Shown here: positions 11,404 through 23,998 of the stretch, one piece after another | Position numbering within the stretch: the first letter of the stretch is position 1 | Layout of the letters: each line of letters opens with the position of its first letter | Assembly: GCA_030710605.1 (NCBI GenBank) | Contig: CP092870.1 | Coordinates: forward strand, 14,063,570-14,127,569 | Source: Cordylochernes scorpioides | Taxonomy: Eukaryota > Arthropoda > Arachnida > Pseudoscorpiones > Chernetidae | Reading direction: 5' to 3' | Length of the DNA stretch: 64,000 nt | The notes under the pieces: generated by a model | Database searches by the model: none | Seen by the model: only the letters and a program-made list of their open reading frames with translations | What the model was told of the DNA's origin: nothing | Translations under genes and position numbers: made by a program

Positions 11404-14400
11404 ATGGCTGCCAAATTTAAAGCTACTTTAAATATTCTTGAATTTCATTTCAAACAAGTGGATTATTTTGAGCAAATTTCGCTCAAGATGATTGAATCGA
11501 AGGATGATGCAAATTTACAGACATTTAAAAAAGATATTTTAGATATGAAATCAAACATTGAAAAAACTTATTGTAATCTTTTAACATTTTCTGAATTTGA
11601 TGATGAAGATTACTTTTCTAGAGTTATGCAATACAAGGATAATCTTAGAAATTTAGTGGCGAATATCAATAAAGTATCTTGTACAGCCAGTTCAAGCAAA
11701 ATTGATGATCTAAATCAACCAACCACAAGTAAAATAGAACTTCCTAAATTTAATTTACCTTCCTTTTCTGATGATGTTAACGAATGGCTTAGTTTCAAGC
11801 AATTGTTTTCTCTGTCTATTGATTCCAATACCGCTCTAACTGATTCACAAAAGCTGCAATATTTACAATCAGCTGTTACTGGAGACGCTGAACGACTTAT
11901 TAGGGGATTTCCTGTTATTGATGAAAACTATGCCCATGCTTGGGCCACATTGGTCTCCAGATATGATAACAAAAAAGAACTTGCCTTTTCACAATGTACA
12001 AAATTATTCACTTTAAAACTAATAAATTCCAAGGCCATTTTCGAACTACTAGATATATGTAATGAAGCCATGAGAAACTTGAACTCACTGGGTTTGGAGA
12101 GAAATACACTTGTTGATATCTTTCTAATACATTTCCTACAAAGAAAAATAGGTGATGATTTGAAAAGGCAATGGGAATTGACGTTGATAGATGATGGCTT
12201 TCCATCCTACGAAAATTTTATTATGTTTCTTGAAAAACAAGCAAGAAGTTTGCAATCGATAAAAGGTTATGCTAGGGAGGATAAATCTGTAGTGAAACAA
12301 ACACATGTATATAATTCTATTTCAAAAGGTGATGATAAATGCCTATTATGCAAAAATTCACATCCTATATTCAAATGTGACAAGTTCCATAAAAGTTCTC
12401 TCCTTGAAAGATGGAACATAGTAAAAACCAATAACCTTTGTTTCAATTGCTTGCGATCCAACCACAGAGTAACGTCATGTAAAATCACTATGCATTGTAA
12501 ATCATGCAACAAAAAACATCACACTCTTTTGCATTCCTTCCAACCCGAACCTTTGAATACCACTTCAATTGAAGCCCCAATTGCCCAATCTAGCGTTTCA
12601 TGTTTTCTCAGTGATACAACAAAGCCCAATGAGACAATCTTATTATCTACTTCAATCGTGAGAGTGAGAGCAGAAAATGGATCGTTTCATCCATGCAGAG
12701 CTTTGATTGATACTGGTTCTCAAAGAAGTCTAATAACAGAAAATTGTCGTGAAAAGTTGAATCTTCCTGTTAAAAAGAGCCAACTCACAGTTTTTGGAAT
12801 TGGTAACCAACCAATACAGCAGTCTGCTAGTGAGACTTTTCTTCAATTTAAGCCTCATTTTTCTGATAGAATATTCAAAATTTCATCCATAATACTCGAT
12901 CAAATCACTGTTTATTTACCTAATTTTCTGATAAATAGAGATAATTGGCCTCATCTTAAGAATACTTTATTAGCAGATCCCAATTTTGATAAAACAAGTC
13001 CCATTGATTTAGTAATTGGTGCAGACCTAGCCCCATTTTTATATACAGGAAAACTACGATTCCAAAATCATCCAGGACCCACTGCCTGTAGTTCCAAGTT
13101 AGGATGGATACTTTCAGGAAATGTTTCCAGTTCTGAGACTGGAAACAACTATATCTCATTATGCGCAACATCCCAAGGAGATGATAATCTGCGAAAGTTT
13201 TTTGAATTGGAATCGGTTCCTGCCGCTCTTCCATTGACTAAAGAGGAGAAGAGTTGCGGGGACATTTATGACAAGAACTTTTGCATATCAACAGATGGAA
13301 GATATTCTGTTGGTCTACCGTTTAAATCTGTGCCTAATCTCGGAGACTCACGTCAGAATGCCATGAAACGATTTCTTGCTCTTGAGAGAAAATTGCACAA
13401 ATCATCGAATCTTCTTCAGCAATATAAGGATTTCATGATGGAATACCTTTCTCTCAACCACATGGAGCTCATTCCGAAAAACGAACTTGACAAACCATCA
13501 GACAAGTGCTATTATATACCTCACCATTGCGTTCTGCGTGAGCAGAGCAGCACTACTAAATTAAGAGTAGTGTTTGATGCATCGTGCAAAACGAGCAACA
13601 ATTACTCCTTAAATGACTTTCTTCATACTGGACCAAAATTGCAGCATGATATTTTCAATATTCTTGTGAAGTTTCGTACTAATCCTATAGCTTTTACCGG
13701 AGATATTGAGAAAATGTACAGACAGATAAAAGTGAACTCTTCTGATCTCGACTTTCAGAGAATCTTCTGGAGAAATAGTCCATTGGAATCTTTATTGGAG
13801 TATAGATTGCTCACAGTAACTTATGGAATGTCGTGTGCACCATATCTTGCAATCCGTACCTTGATGCAACTTGCCACCGACAAAGAACTCCTGTTCCCAG
13901 AGGCATCTAAAATCATAAAAACTGATTTTTATGTAGACGACCTACTTTCAGGCGCAACAACAATCGAAGAAGCAAAAGTTCTCATTGATGATATCCGGAA
14001 AATCCTTTTATCTGGTGGCTTTTGCATAAGAAAATGGATGTCAAATGTCCCTGAGGTTCTTTCAGAGGTACCAGAAGCGCTGAGAGCACATGATTCATAT
14101 GAAATCGGAGATAATTCATCTGTTAAGATTCTTGGGATAAATTGGAATCCATCCACGGATAATTTCACAATTACAGTCAATTCACTAAAAGACGTATATT
14201 CTAAAAGACAATTGTTATCGGACATTTCTCGAATTTATGACCCTTTGGGATGGTTATCACCGGTGATCATTAGCTTCAAGATTCTGTTCCAAACTTTGTG
14301 GAAACAGGATTTGGATTGGGATGATCCCTTTGTCTGAATCGTTGTGTTCTCATTGGAGGAGAGTGAAAATGGATTTGGCCATGCTAAATCATATTAAAAT

Positions 14401-16476
14401 TCCTAGATATATTTCCTGCAAGGGACTTATACATTCTTTGGAACTCCATGGATTTTGTGATGCTTCCGAATCTGCATATTCATCAGTTGTTTATATGAAA
14501 TCTCGTTTTAAATCTGGTCATGTTCAAGTGACATTGATTGCTGCCAAGACAAAAGTCGCTCCCTTGAAGGCAACGTCAATACCTCGTCTGGAGCTTTGTG
14601 CTGCTCTTCTCCTTTCAAATTTATATGATTCCATTTGCAGCTCATTGCTGTTGCAGATTGACCGAGTAATTTTGTGGACAGATTCCCAGATTGTTTTATG
14701 TTGGATAAAATCTGAATCAAAACATTGGAAACCTTTTGTTGGTAACCGGATTGCAGAAATTCAGCGACTAACTCTGCAATCTTCTTGGTACTATGTGTCT
14801 ACCAAGGATAATCCTGCAGATTGCGCCTCCAGAGGTATAACTTCTTCAGAACTAGTAAACCATTCACTTTGGTGGAATGGTCCTGATTGGCTATCAAACT
14901 CAAGTTTACAAGATCCGCTACCAATCACATATGAACTTCCAAAAGAAGTTTGTCATGAAAAAAGAAAGACTGTTCCGGTTGTTCATTTCACTACTTGTCC
15001 TATTCTAGACTTTATTTTTAAATTCTCAACATTCAGGAAGCTGAGCAGAGTTACGGCATGGCTCCTAAGATTTATCCACAATGCTAGACACAGCAGCGAC
15101 AAAATAAAACACAAAGAATTGTCCTCTAATGAGCTCGATAATTCAATTCGAACTCTTATTCAAATCATTCAAAGTTCAGAATTTAAAACTGAAATTCAAT
15201 GTTGTATTCAAAGCAAAGTACTACCATCAAACTCAAAACTTTATCCTTAAACCCATTTATTGATTCATCAGGAATTCTACGTGTAGGAGGTCGACTGCGC
15301 AAATCCAACCTGCAATTCAATGAGAAGCATCCAATAATTCTTCCTCACAACCATTTCGTTACAGAATTGATTGTTCAACAATTCCACGTAGAGCATCTTC
15401 ATTCTGGTCTCCAATTAACTCTGTGTGCCATCCGACAAAAGTACTGGATTCCATCCGGTAGAATTCTAGTAAAAAAGCTCATTAATCGTTGCATGACATG
15501 TTTCAAGACGAAACGCCAAGTGTCAAAACAAATCATGGGAGATCTGCCTATCCATAGAATCATACCCTCAAGCCCTTTTAGCAAAACAGGAATAGACTTC
15601 GCAGGACCATTTATAACTAAACCTAATGTCATAAGAACAAAAGTAACATTAAAATCATATATAGCATTATTCATTTGTTTCTCAACGAAGGCTATTCACC
15701 TTGAGATAGTTTCAGATCTGTCAACCCCTGCCTTCCTCGCTGCTTTTAGAAGATTCATCTCTCGTCGAGGAAAACCCTCTGATATTTTCACCGACAACGC
15801 TACTAACTTTAAAGGAGCTAAGGATATTTTGAATAATATACATCAACTTGTAAAGGATTCTTCAATTCAAAGTTATGTCGCAAATGAACACATCACTTGG
15901 CATTTTATACCTTCATCTGCTCCAAACTTCGGCGGCATTTGGGAAGCAGGAATTAAATCATTGAAGTATCATCTCCTAAGGTGTTTAAAATCTGCAGTTT
16001 TAAATTTTGAAGAACTCAATACTCTGACAAGTCAAATTGAAGCGTGCTTGAATTCTCGCCCGTTGTATCCGATGAGTTCGGATCCAAATGATTTCAACCC
16101 TCTCACTCCAGGACATTTTTTGATTGGAAGACCATTAACAGCACTCCCAGAGCCCAGTTATCACCCTAATGACAACTACTTAACTAGATGGAAATTAATT
16201 CAAAAGGCCAGAGATGTTTTCTGGCAAAGATGGTCCAGGGAATATCTGAACAATCTGCAACAACGGTCCAAGTGGAAAAAACCCTCTTCCAACCTGAAGG
16301 TTGGAGATTTGGTGTTGGTAAAAGACTTTCCTATGCCTTCAATGCAGTGGAGCCTTGGCCGCATCACCAAGGTGTCACCTGGAGCGGATGGCAATGTCCG
16401 AGTTGTGGAACTTCAAACAGAGAAACAACATCATCTAATAAGAACCATCTCGAAGATTGCACTTCTGCCATTCTAA
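11404..16476 (+). pseudogene. BEL/Pao Gag-Pol polyprotein with two frame breaks
   Basis: ATG at 11404 sits in a good context (aaagATGGC). In order: a Gag domain of the BEL type (LPKFNLPSFSDDVNEWLSF); three cysteine-histidine knuckles (CLLCKNSHPIFKC, CFNCLRSNHRVTSC, CKSCNKKHHTLLH); an aspartic protease (LIDTGSQRSLIT); reverse transcriptase with FYVDDLLSGA (about 13928-13957); a Pao-type RNase H region; integrase with FVTELIVQQFHVEHLHS plus C-x2-C, IDFAGPF, FTDNATNFKGA and FGGIWEAGIKSLK; and a C-terminal DUF5641-like end. The frame changes near 14330 and changes back near 15240, each by one base. This leaves three overlapping frames (11404-14337, 14321-15250, 15199-16476). Both breaks are at short homopolymer runs, so they may be true mutations or consensus errors. 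Confidence 0.93.
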
Positions 16477-16493
16477 TTCTTCTTCTTCTTCTT

Positions 16494-16518
16494 AAAAAAA
16501 AAAAAAAAAAAAAAAAAA
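16494..16518 (+). repeat. A25 homopolymer within the BEL/Pao element
   Basis: A run of about 25 A follows (TTC)n just after the polyprotein stop and upstream of the polypurine tract. It is slippage-prone, and the length may be unreliable. Confidence 0.9.
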
Positions 16519-16566
16519 CTTTCTACACTATGTGATCCTTTTCTTTTAAGGCACAGGAGGGGAGTA

Positions 16567-16959
16567 TGTTTCGTTTTATTCTAACATAGGTAGCAGAAGG
16601 CAGCGCGCGGCGGTAGAGCTACGTCATCGCTGACCAATGGGAGGCCAGCTGGCGGCACCGCCAGGGGGAGCTCGCCACCTTCTAGAATATTCTTCTTGCC
16701 ACGTCGCCACCAGAGAACTATTCCTTTCAGAGCTGCGGCTTTAATTCGTTTGTAAATTCTTTAAGTATCCATTGTAAAGAAAAATAAAATAAATTCATTT
16801 GTAAAGCTTGGGATGATTGCCTGACCAAAGATAAGTAAACTCATTTCTTTAAGCTATTATAAAACATTATATTCAATTAAGCCTTACGAGAACAAATTGT
16901 TTTGTAAACAATCATTCTGCTTTTCCTACTTTCGTATTTGCCAAGTGGGAAACAAAACA
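16567..16959 (+). repeat. BEL/Pao 3' LTR
   Basis: 393 bp, identical to the 5' LTR apart from one base. It is followed by the target duplication aggag. Confidence 0.95.
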
Positions 16960-16964
16960 AGGAG

Positions 16965-17267
16965 ATTAAACATTCCTTTGCCCCCTGTGTGGGAGGAATG
17001 GAATGTAATGTCTGCGGCGACTGAAGACTGGCAACTGGTAAATATTGGCCAAGTTAATGGCAAACATCAGCAGCTGGTCCGCGACATACTGAAACAAATA
17101 TCAGATATGTTCGTGGAAAATGTCGCAGCGTTAAAAGCAGCTAAGGTGTCGCAAATAAAAATCGCTATATCAGTTGTCCGCATGCTATATCAATTTATTC
17201 AGAACAGTTGCTCATATATCAACCCAAAATATGGCACTTCACGCTTCAGAAGGGACCCCACCCCATG
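16965..17267 (+). pseudogene. Old gypsy-like pol remnant (right of the BEL insertion)
   Basis: The frame reads LNIPLPPVWEEW, then LVRDILKQISDMFVENVAAL and onward to a stop at 17267. The wording suits the stretch between protease and reverse transcriptase in gypsy Pol ('...ILxxFSDVFVE'). It is shifted by one frame relative to the left piece. Reverse transcriptase motifs are not reached, so the element was truncated before the BEL insertion. Confidence 0.5.
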
Positions 17268-20037
17268 AGAGGAGGTTGGATCCTTCTTGTAACATTTTTC
17301 CCTTCCCAGGTGAAGGTAGAAAACATGTAACATGCTAGCAGCAAATGTATACCACTACTATGGGACACTTCGTTTTTTTAATAAGCTTTTATTTAACTCG
17401 CCTCAATGTCTGTCTGTCCGCAAATATTGTAATCAATTCTTAATAAACTCGAAGAGTACATAGAAGTCTGAAATTTGGTACACTTGCTCAAACCTGATGA
17501 CATTGCAAGCTGACAAAATTTTAGACTTCTGCAAAATTGGTGTCAATATTATTCAAATGTCCTTCTCTCTTAGCTGCAGCAGTGTCCATGGCCAGAATAT
17601 CCCATTCTCTGGATGTAATCCTACACAAATCATTAATTAACCTTAAACTTCTTCCTTTTTTTCATGTGGCAACTGACTTCTTTTTAAATATTTGCCCCCT
17701 CTACCTGGCCAAACATGCTGCGCCCTCTAAGAACTCTGTTTAAAAATATATACTATATTTTATTTTAAATATGATTATTGTTAAGGATTTAATATCAAAT
17801 GTGTCTTTCTGTTTCAAAAAAGTATGCATAGCTCAAAACAGAAAGAGCAAAAAAGCATGCCTGATGTTCTGATTTTTTTTTTTAGAGTTCTGGGATCAAA
17901 TATTGATTGGTGGGTTTGTTTTGAAGTCGTTAATATAAGTTATTGTCGTTTAGTTCAGGGCATCTACTGCCTGGTCCTTTTCTCCAGGCTGTTGAGCCTG
18001 ACAGATCCTGAATCAACTCACACAGGTCTGCCTCCATCATTATGGGACTCTTGGCGTTGGGGTGTAGCAGGTCATACAGGATAAGTAGTCAGTAGGAAGG
18101 CCAGGGAAGTCTATAGACCTTTCTTCAGATAATTATTTAGCCACACTCTCCATCTCTCACACCAGGCTAGGTGTAGTCCCCCCCCCCCCCCCCCCCCCCC
18201 ACACACACACGCACACACACTTCCTGGTCAGTGGTGATATCCTGCAGTATTAAATCTTCTTGAAGATGCCCATGGGCCTGGAGTAAAGTTGTCCTGGTTT
18301 TTCAGTCTCAGGCTGCATGCTGCAGTAGTCAGCTGGCTCTCAGAATTGGGCCTCAATTGACTGGGAACTTTATGATATAGCCTACTTGCCACAACACTCA
18401 CATACAGGTAAGTTATATTTTTTTTTGTTAATTTTGCCTCCCTCCAGTAAATATCCTTCATCCCCATTTAAATTTATTTAGCCCACCAGATATTCACAAT
18501 TAATTGTCTTAAAGTATGTCTTTCACATTCTTGAACAAACTGATGTCGCCTTGGAGTTGTAAAGAGAGCTGGCCTCCTAACTTGAGGGTCAAAGACATGG
18601 ATTTGGCATATCTGATGCTATATTACTATATTTATCAAGGTTATAAAGGAGGAGGAGCGGCCATCCATATTTCTAAGATTACTGGAGAAATCATCAGGAC
18701 ACTTTAGAGAACATTGAAATGATGCAAGCGTACTGTATGGCTGCTGCCCAGGGAAAAGTCCTACAAGCCAAACTATGTGTCATCTGATGACTTTCGAATC
18801 TTGTCTCTTCAGCAAGCCTCAGTCGAGATATGAGCCGAAAGAATCATTATAGACTATGTATACTTAACTATAAGATAAAAATAAAAAATACTTCCTCAAT
18901 AAATCTATAGCCTCCTCTTCCTTTTTTCAGTTCACACACATACAACCAACATATACTATCTTATAAATGTTCAAAATATATATCTACCAAAAATATATTT
19001 TATATTTGTGGGATTTGTGATATTTAATTTATTATTCTTTTCTCTAAAATGATATAGTTCAATAAATCAAAAAATATATATATTACAGAAAAAAAAACTT
19101 TAAATTATTCTAGAAATATTTTCATTTAAAAAATCCGATATTTAGGAGATTTCTGATAGAATAAAGTTCTTATTAATAATATTTATTTATTGGTAAAAAA
19201 CCATATGACTCATAGAAAAATTTAGTTTTTAAAAATGAATAAAATAAAAGTTATATAACAATTTGCCCTTTCAAACTATTTATGCCTTAGATTTGACAAC
19301 ACTGTATTTGTAGTTAGAATAAGTCAAAAGGGGCAATTATTTATTTATTTATTTTTAATGTTGTTTAAAATGTTATTTTTATTATTTTATTAAATTTACA
19401 ATGAATTTTAACATAAGATGGTCTTAGAGTTAGAGCTCCATAGTCCCAGTGGAGCAGAAAATGCCGTTTTTTCTTGGCCCCTTTCGGTAAGTAGACAATC
19501 TTTTAAATGCCTAAAAATTAAAAATGACATTTAATAAGTTAAATCTTGTTGCATATATTTTATTTTTATAAAATGCACCAAATTGTATTCAAAGCTGATT
19601 GCACATATTCAAATAAAATCTTGTAGCACTATTTTAGGTGTATGCATACCTCAATTAATGTGATGTACATACAAGAATTAATATTCTCAACCATTAATGA
19701 GCATCATAATTTTAAATCTTTATATTTTACTCGTATAAATATGTGGGTCAATCTAATTTTTGCATCTGTCACTAATTTTTCTAAATTCATTTTAGGCATG
19801 AAAAGTCATAAAACATATTGAGTTAAAAACACAAGATAATCAAAATGTCTCCATTTTGTTAATGAAAAATATAATATAAACTGGAGAGAGAATTGCCATC
19901 TGAGTAGCATTACCACCAATTATTATTTCCAAAAGACTTAATTAAATTGTCATGTATATATATATTATACAACACACATATATATATTTATTGTATTTAT
20001 TCATGCACACACATTTATACATGGCTTTTAAAAAAAG
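17268..20037. other. Non-coding, repeat-poor interval
   Basis: No coding frame is convincing. At 17378-17530 it carries a dispersed repeat (aagcttttatttaactcgcc, with tgtctgtctgtcc) whose relative lies at 43052-43200. A C-run of about 23 at 18178-18200 leads into (CA)n. From 18850 it is strongly AT-rich. Several sub-200-nt frames here show no family features. Confidence 0.5.
18178..18230. repeat. Poly-C plus (CA)n microsatellite
   Basis: About 23 C followed by CA repeats. The length is likely to vary and be poorly resolved. Confidence 0.95.
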
Positions 20038-20050
20038 TCTTGTCAAAATA

Positions 20051-20221
20051 GTGATGAGGCACAATTTAGATTATAGATTATAATACAAGAAAATAAAGAC
20101 CTAATCCAAATAATTTATTAGCAACATTTTTATTTATTCTTTTGTCTGATGATGGTGACAATGCTGTTGCTGAAATGTCACACACTATTTAATTATTTGG
20201 ATTAAGTCTTATTTTCTTGTA
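20051..20221 (-). repeat. Hairpin retroposon, subfamily B
   Basis: It is flanked by the 13-bp direct repeat tcttgtcaaaata (20038-20050 and 20222-20234). The tail end (aggcacaatttagattatag) is at the left and the start (acaagaaaataag) at the right, so it reads on the minus strand. The arms pair aagacctaatccaaataa with its complement around the loop. See the findings for the family. Confidence 0.9.
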
Positions 20222-20477
20222 TCTTGTCAAAATAACATTCAGTAAATTAATACTGTATCCCACATCCACTTATTAAGGCATTCAAATCTGAACTAACTGC
20301 TCTATTTCAAGCACCAAAACTCGGAGAGAGCAACACATCAAAACATACCTAGGCCCAAACACTGCATCTACACAATTAAAGACTACAAGACTTAAAAATT
20401 TTGCCAAAGACATGAGCAAACTGAATAAAAATATGGTAATTAGACCACATCAAATTAAATAATTAAAATCTTATCAG

Positions 20478-20733
20478 CTTGTGATAAGGCACAATTTAGA
20501 TTATAGATTATAAACACAAGGTAATAAGACCAAATAAATAAATAGTGTGCGATGTTTCAAGACCAAATCCAAATAAATAAATAGTGTGTGACGTTTGTTT
20601 CAGTACTTTTGTCTGAAGATGGTAACAACGCTGTTACCGAAATGTCACACACTATTTATTTGGATTTGATCTTATTACCTTGTGCTTATTATCTTGTGTT
20701 TATAATCTATAATTCAAATTATGACTTATCAAA
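20478..20733. repeat. Hairpin retroposon, subfamily A, composite of two copies
   Basis: Tail-type ends occur on both sides (tgataaggcacaatttagat and its complement), and the arm block ataagaccaaat is duplicated. It looks like one copy inserted in, or recombined with, another. Confidence 0.75.
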
Positions 20734-20965
20734 ACTGAATTAAAAATACCTATTTATCCCTGCCTTTACAATTTAACAAAATCAATAATCAATCAGGGCC
20801 AGGTCTTTTTAAACTATTTTTTATTTCTCAAGCTTTTGGGCCAATATGCCTTTCAACACGCAGCGTGTATAATTGTCTCGAAGTGGTACTTCTCTTGTAG
20901 AAGGGCATACTGGTCCGAAATCTTGAGAAATGAAGAGTGGTTAAAAGAGACCTTGCCCTGTATTG

Positions 20966-21279
20966 CTTTTTTTTTTGCTTATCCCATGTACACGTGGTAC
21001 AGGCCATGATAATCATGGTGGTTAGAAGTAGGCGACTGCTTTTACTATAAGTGCACCACATGTCTACACATGTGAAAAGCAGTTTGACTTCGCACTTACA
21101 AATATGCCAGAGCTCCGTTTGGTTACTTGCGCTCGCTGGTAGGGTTGGAATTTTGCGAGAATTGAGGGCCATTGGAGTATTTATTTTTTTTATCAGAAAA
21201 AAGTTCCCAATGCAGTAATCGAACCAGGGTCGTAGTGGTTGAAAACCAACGGTTTAGACCATCCTTCCACCAACCCCCA
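20966..21279 (-). repeat. tRNA-derived SINE family S1, near full length
   Basis: On the minus strand it starts with a tRNA-like head near 21279 (a box-A-like ggtggaaggatgg and box B ggttcgattac). It passes through a body with agtgcaccacatgtctac (+ strand) and ends ccacgtgtacatgggataag plus an A-run (T-run at 20967-20976 on +). Further copies lie at 26431, 37064, 38650, 40107, 44770 and 54929. Confidence 0.8.
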
Positions 21280-21460
21280 CAAATATTGTTTATTGATTTT
21301 GTTAAACTGAAATAAAAATGTCAACAGCAAATTCCATCCCATGTGGAGGTTGACTCATTGACAGACAGACTTCATGAGATAATCAGGAACTCTTAGCATT
21401 AGACCAACCAACTGAGACTGCAAGGAAACCACTTCATTCACTCAAATAGAAACCTCCCTC
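21280..21460. other. Non-coding interval
   Basis: No feature recognised. Confidence 0.3.
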
Positions 21461-21464
21461 TCTT

Positions 21465-21722
21465 CTTCTTTCTTATCTCCACTCAAACATATTAGGGTAT
21501 CAAGTTGTAACCCTTGATGATGTCTGTTTGACAACCATCATGATTGGGTGAAGTAGAATGCGTCTGCCTTTGTCATTAAGACTGGGAGCACTACTCAGTG
21601 GCAGGCCGACTTAGCTCCAAAAGAAATGGCTACCTCTGACATGAGGAACAGATTGCATGTGCAGCTGCTCCTAACAAGGAGTACAAACGCTGCTCATCCT
21701 GTATCCCTGGATTAGGAGCCCT
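21465..21722 (-). repeat. GAA-tailed retroposon family S2
   Basis: On the minus strand it ends ggagataagaaagaagaaga. The + strand opens cttcttctttcttatctcca and carries gcgtctgcctttgtcattaa and aggaacagattgcatgtgca. Copies at 24441, 44404 and 58372 share these blocks. Confidence 0.75.
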
Positions 21723-22479
21723 AACAGGGTACTATCAGCCGGGCCAGCTGAGCCCAGTTTTTTTAGTGAGCTTGTTACTGCTCCCCCTCCTCCTTTTTCA
21801 TCCGGGCTTGGGACCGGCAAAGGCGGAGTTGAAACCTCCCTCCAACTGAATCCACACAATTAGACAGATCAGGTTAGCAGCATCCATTGATTGATAAAGA
21901 AGAGGAAACCTTTCTCCTAAATATAAATTGACATGGGGCCCAGCATACGGAAATTTATTTTAATTTTTCATTGCACTAAGGGCAGTAGAGAAAATTGTTT
22001 AATTTTTAAAAGAATCATATGCGTCTATTCGAATACTAAAATGTATTGGTATGGACATGAGCATGCTTCTTAAGAAACCAAGGAAATTACTCAACTGCTT
22101 TAAAATTTCCAGAATCTGGTCTGAAGGGAACAAAGGTTTAAAAGCTATATATGTTTGTTTATGAGTTGTTTTGGCTATTTTCATTATAAATACAAAAGCA
22201 GAGCGGTCTTGAGATTAATTTGGCGAAACCGCTGAGAGGATTTACTACTGATGAGTCAAGTCCTCTCATTCAATAACTTATTTTCATTATAAATGACTCA
22301 TTGATTTTTTTTTATATATCTTGATTTTTTTTTTTTAGTTTTAAAGGGATATAAGTTTTTAACGAAAAGAGTAAAAAATAGACAATAGTGTACTTGCTGA
22401 ATGCAGATGTTTTCAAACAACACAATTGTAAGGGGGGGTTCTGATATTTTGAGTAAAATAAGAAGATTACAAACATTTA
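21723..22479. other. Non-coding interval with a small dispersed repeat
   Basis: 22200-22275 (agcggtcttgagattaattt ... gatgagtcaagtcctctc) recurs in either orientation near 46755, 60810, 63298 and 63650. The rest is AT-rich without coding signal. Confidence 0.45.
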
Positions 22480-23751
22480 TTGGGAGTACAAATAAGTTTT
22501 GAGGGATTTGCAAAAGAAGCCACAACAAATATTATATAAATAGCATCGGACCTTGTAAGGTTTCATGTTAAGGCTTCATCATTTCCCCAAAAAAATCAGA
22601 AGTCTTTTCACTCAAGTGTAAGGAACTTTTTTTTTGGTGCTCTAACCATGTCAACCTTTTTGCCAACAAAACACGATTTGCGGGAAGCGCTGCTTTTTTG
22701 TTTTAATTTGAAGAAAAGTGCAACTGATGGACATCGATTGCTGTGTGAGGCATATGGTAAACATGCTCTATCAATAAAATCATGTGAGTACTGGTTTCGG
22801 CGTTTCAAAAGTGGAGATTTTGAAAGAACGCGGAGGGAGGCCAATAAAGTTCAAAGACGCTGAGTTGGAGGCTTTATTGGACGAAGATTCAAGCCAAACT
22901 CAAGAGGAGCTCGTTGAAACCTTGGGAGTGACTCAACAAGCGATTTCGAACCGTCTCAAGGTCATGGGTATGGTGCAAAAACAAGGAAATTGGGTTCCAT
23001 ATGAACTCAAGCCAGGAAACATCGAGCACCGTATTTGCACGTGCAAACTACTGCTCAAAAGACAAAATCGGAAGTGTTTTTTGCATCAAATCGTGATGGG
23101 GGACTAAAAGTGGATTTACTACGACAACCCAAAGCGCAGAAAATCGTCGGTTAAGCCCGGTCATGCATCAACTTCAACGGCCAAACCGAATATTCATGGC
23201 AAGAAGCTAATGCTGTGCATCTGGTGGGATCAGCTCGGAGTGATCTACTATGAGCTACTTCAGCCTAACGAAACCATCACTGGAGAACGTTACCAACAAC
23301 AATTGATGCGATTAAGCCGAGCATTGAAGATTAAACGCCCACTATATGCCAAAAGACATGACAAGGTGATCTATCAGCACGACAACGCTCGGCCACATGT
23401 TGCAAAAGTTGTCAAGGAGACTTTGGATGCGCTTCAATGGGATGTCCTACCCCACCCGCTGTATTCACCAGACATTGCTCCTTCAGACTACCACATGTTC
23501 CGTTCGATGACACATGGCCTGGCCGAGCAGCACTTCACTTCGTACGAAGAGGCGAAAAATTGGGTCAATGTTTGGATCGCCTCAAAAGACGAGGAATTTT
23601 TTCAACACGGAATCCGTATGCTGCCTGAAAGATGGGAAAAAGTCGTAGCTAAAGATGGACAATACTTTGAATGAAATATATTGTACTGATTTCTCTGAAT
23701 AAAGCTTCGAATTTATAAAAAAAAACCCTCAAAACTTATTTGTACTCCTAA
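22480..23751 (+). mobile_element. Mariner element (copy 2)
   Basis: 1,272 bp, flanked by TA on both sides (22478-22479 and 23752-23753). The terminal inverted repeats of about 27 bp begin ttgggagtacaaataagttt and differ at one base. It belongs to the same family as the minus-strand element at 56691-57940. Confidence 0.95.
22648..23674 (+). pseudogene. Mariner D,D34D transposase, inactivated (copy 2)
   Basis: A full transposase would be about 345 residues. ATG at 22648 starts MSTFLPTKHDLREALLFC, the helix-turn-helix region. Near 22822 about 11 bp are missing compared with the copy at 57200-57800, which throws the frame. The second frame (from about 22830) covers LLDEDSSQTQEELVETLGVT and ends at a TAA (23105-23107). 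That codon is where the related copy has the glutamate after the first catalytic aspartate. The same frame resumes as KWIYYDNPKRRKS and runs to a proper stop at 23674, with YQHDNARPH and SPDIAPSDYH 34 residues apart. So there is one deletion and one nonsense codon. Confidence 0.9.
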
Positions 23752-23783
23752 TATAATTTGATTAAATTTCATTTTTTGCTTTT

Positions 23784-23936
23784 GATAAAGCACAATTTGG
23801 ATTTATAGATAATAAACACAAGGTAATAAGACCAAATCTAAATAAATAAATAGTGTGTGACATTTTGGTAACAATGCTGTTACCGAAACGTCACACACTA
23901 TTTATTTACTTGGATTTGGTCTTATTACCTTGTGTT
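23784..23936 (-). repeat. Hairpin retroposon, subfamily A
   Basis: It is flanked by ttttttgctttt (23772-23783 and 23937-23948). The tail gataaagcacaatttgg is at the left and the start cacaaggtaataag (complement) at the right. The arms meet directly at gtaacaatgctgttac with almost no loop. Confidence 0.9.
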
Positions 23937-23998
23937 TTTTTTGCTTTTATTATTTTATCAAGATAATGGCCAATTTTATTGCCTTATACAGTATAATC

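Larger units (their letters stand above)
10901..16959 (+). mobile_element. BEL/Pao LTR retrotransposon, complete and young
   Basis: The element is 6,059 bp with two 393-bp LTRs that differ at one base (a/c at about 11258 and 16920). The 5-bp target duplication aggag is perfect (10896-10900 and 16960-16964). The primer site TGGTGCCGAAACCCGGGA (11295-11312) follows the 5' LTR directly. A polypurine tract (aggaggggag) precedes the 3' LTR. It inserted into an older gypsy-like protease region. Gag-Pol has two single-base frame breaks. Confidence 0.95.

Noticed and set aside
17537-18707. Short open frames between 17537 and 18707
   Set aside because: All are under 90 codons, start and stop arbitrarily, and show no conserved motif or splice context.
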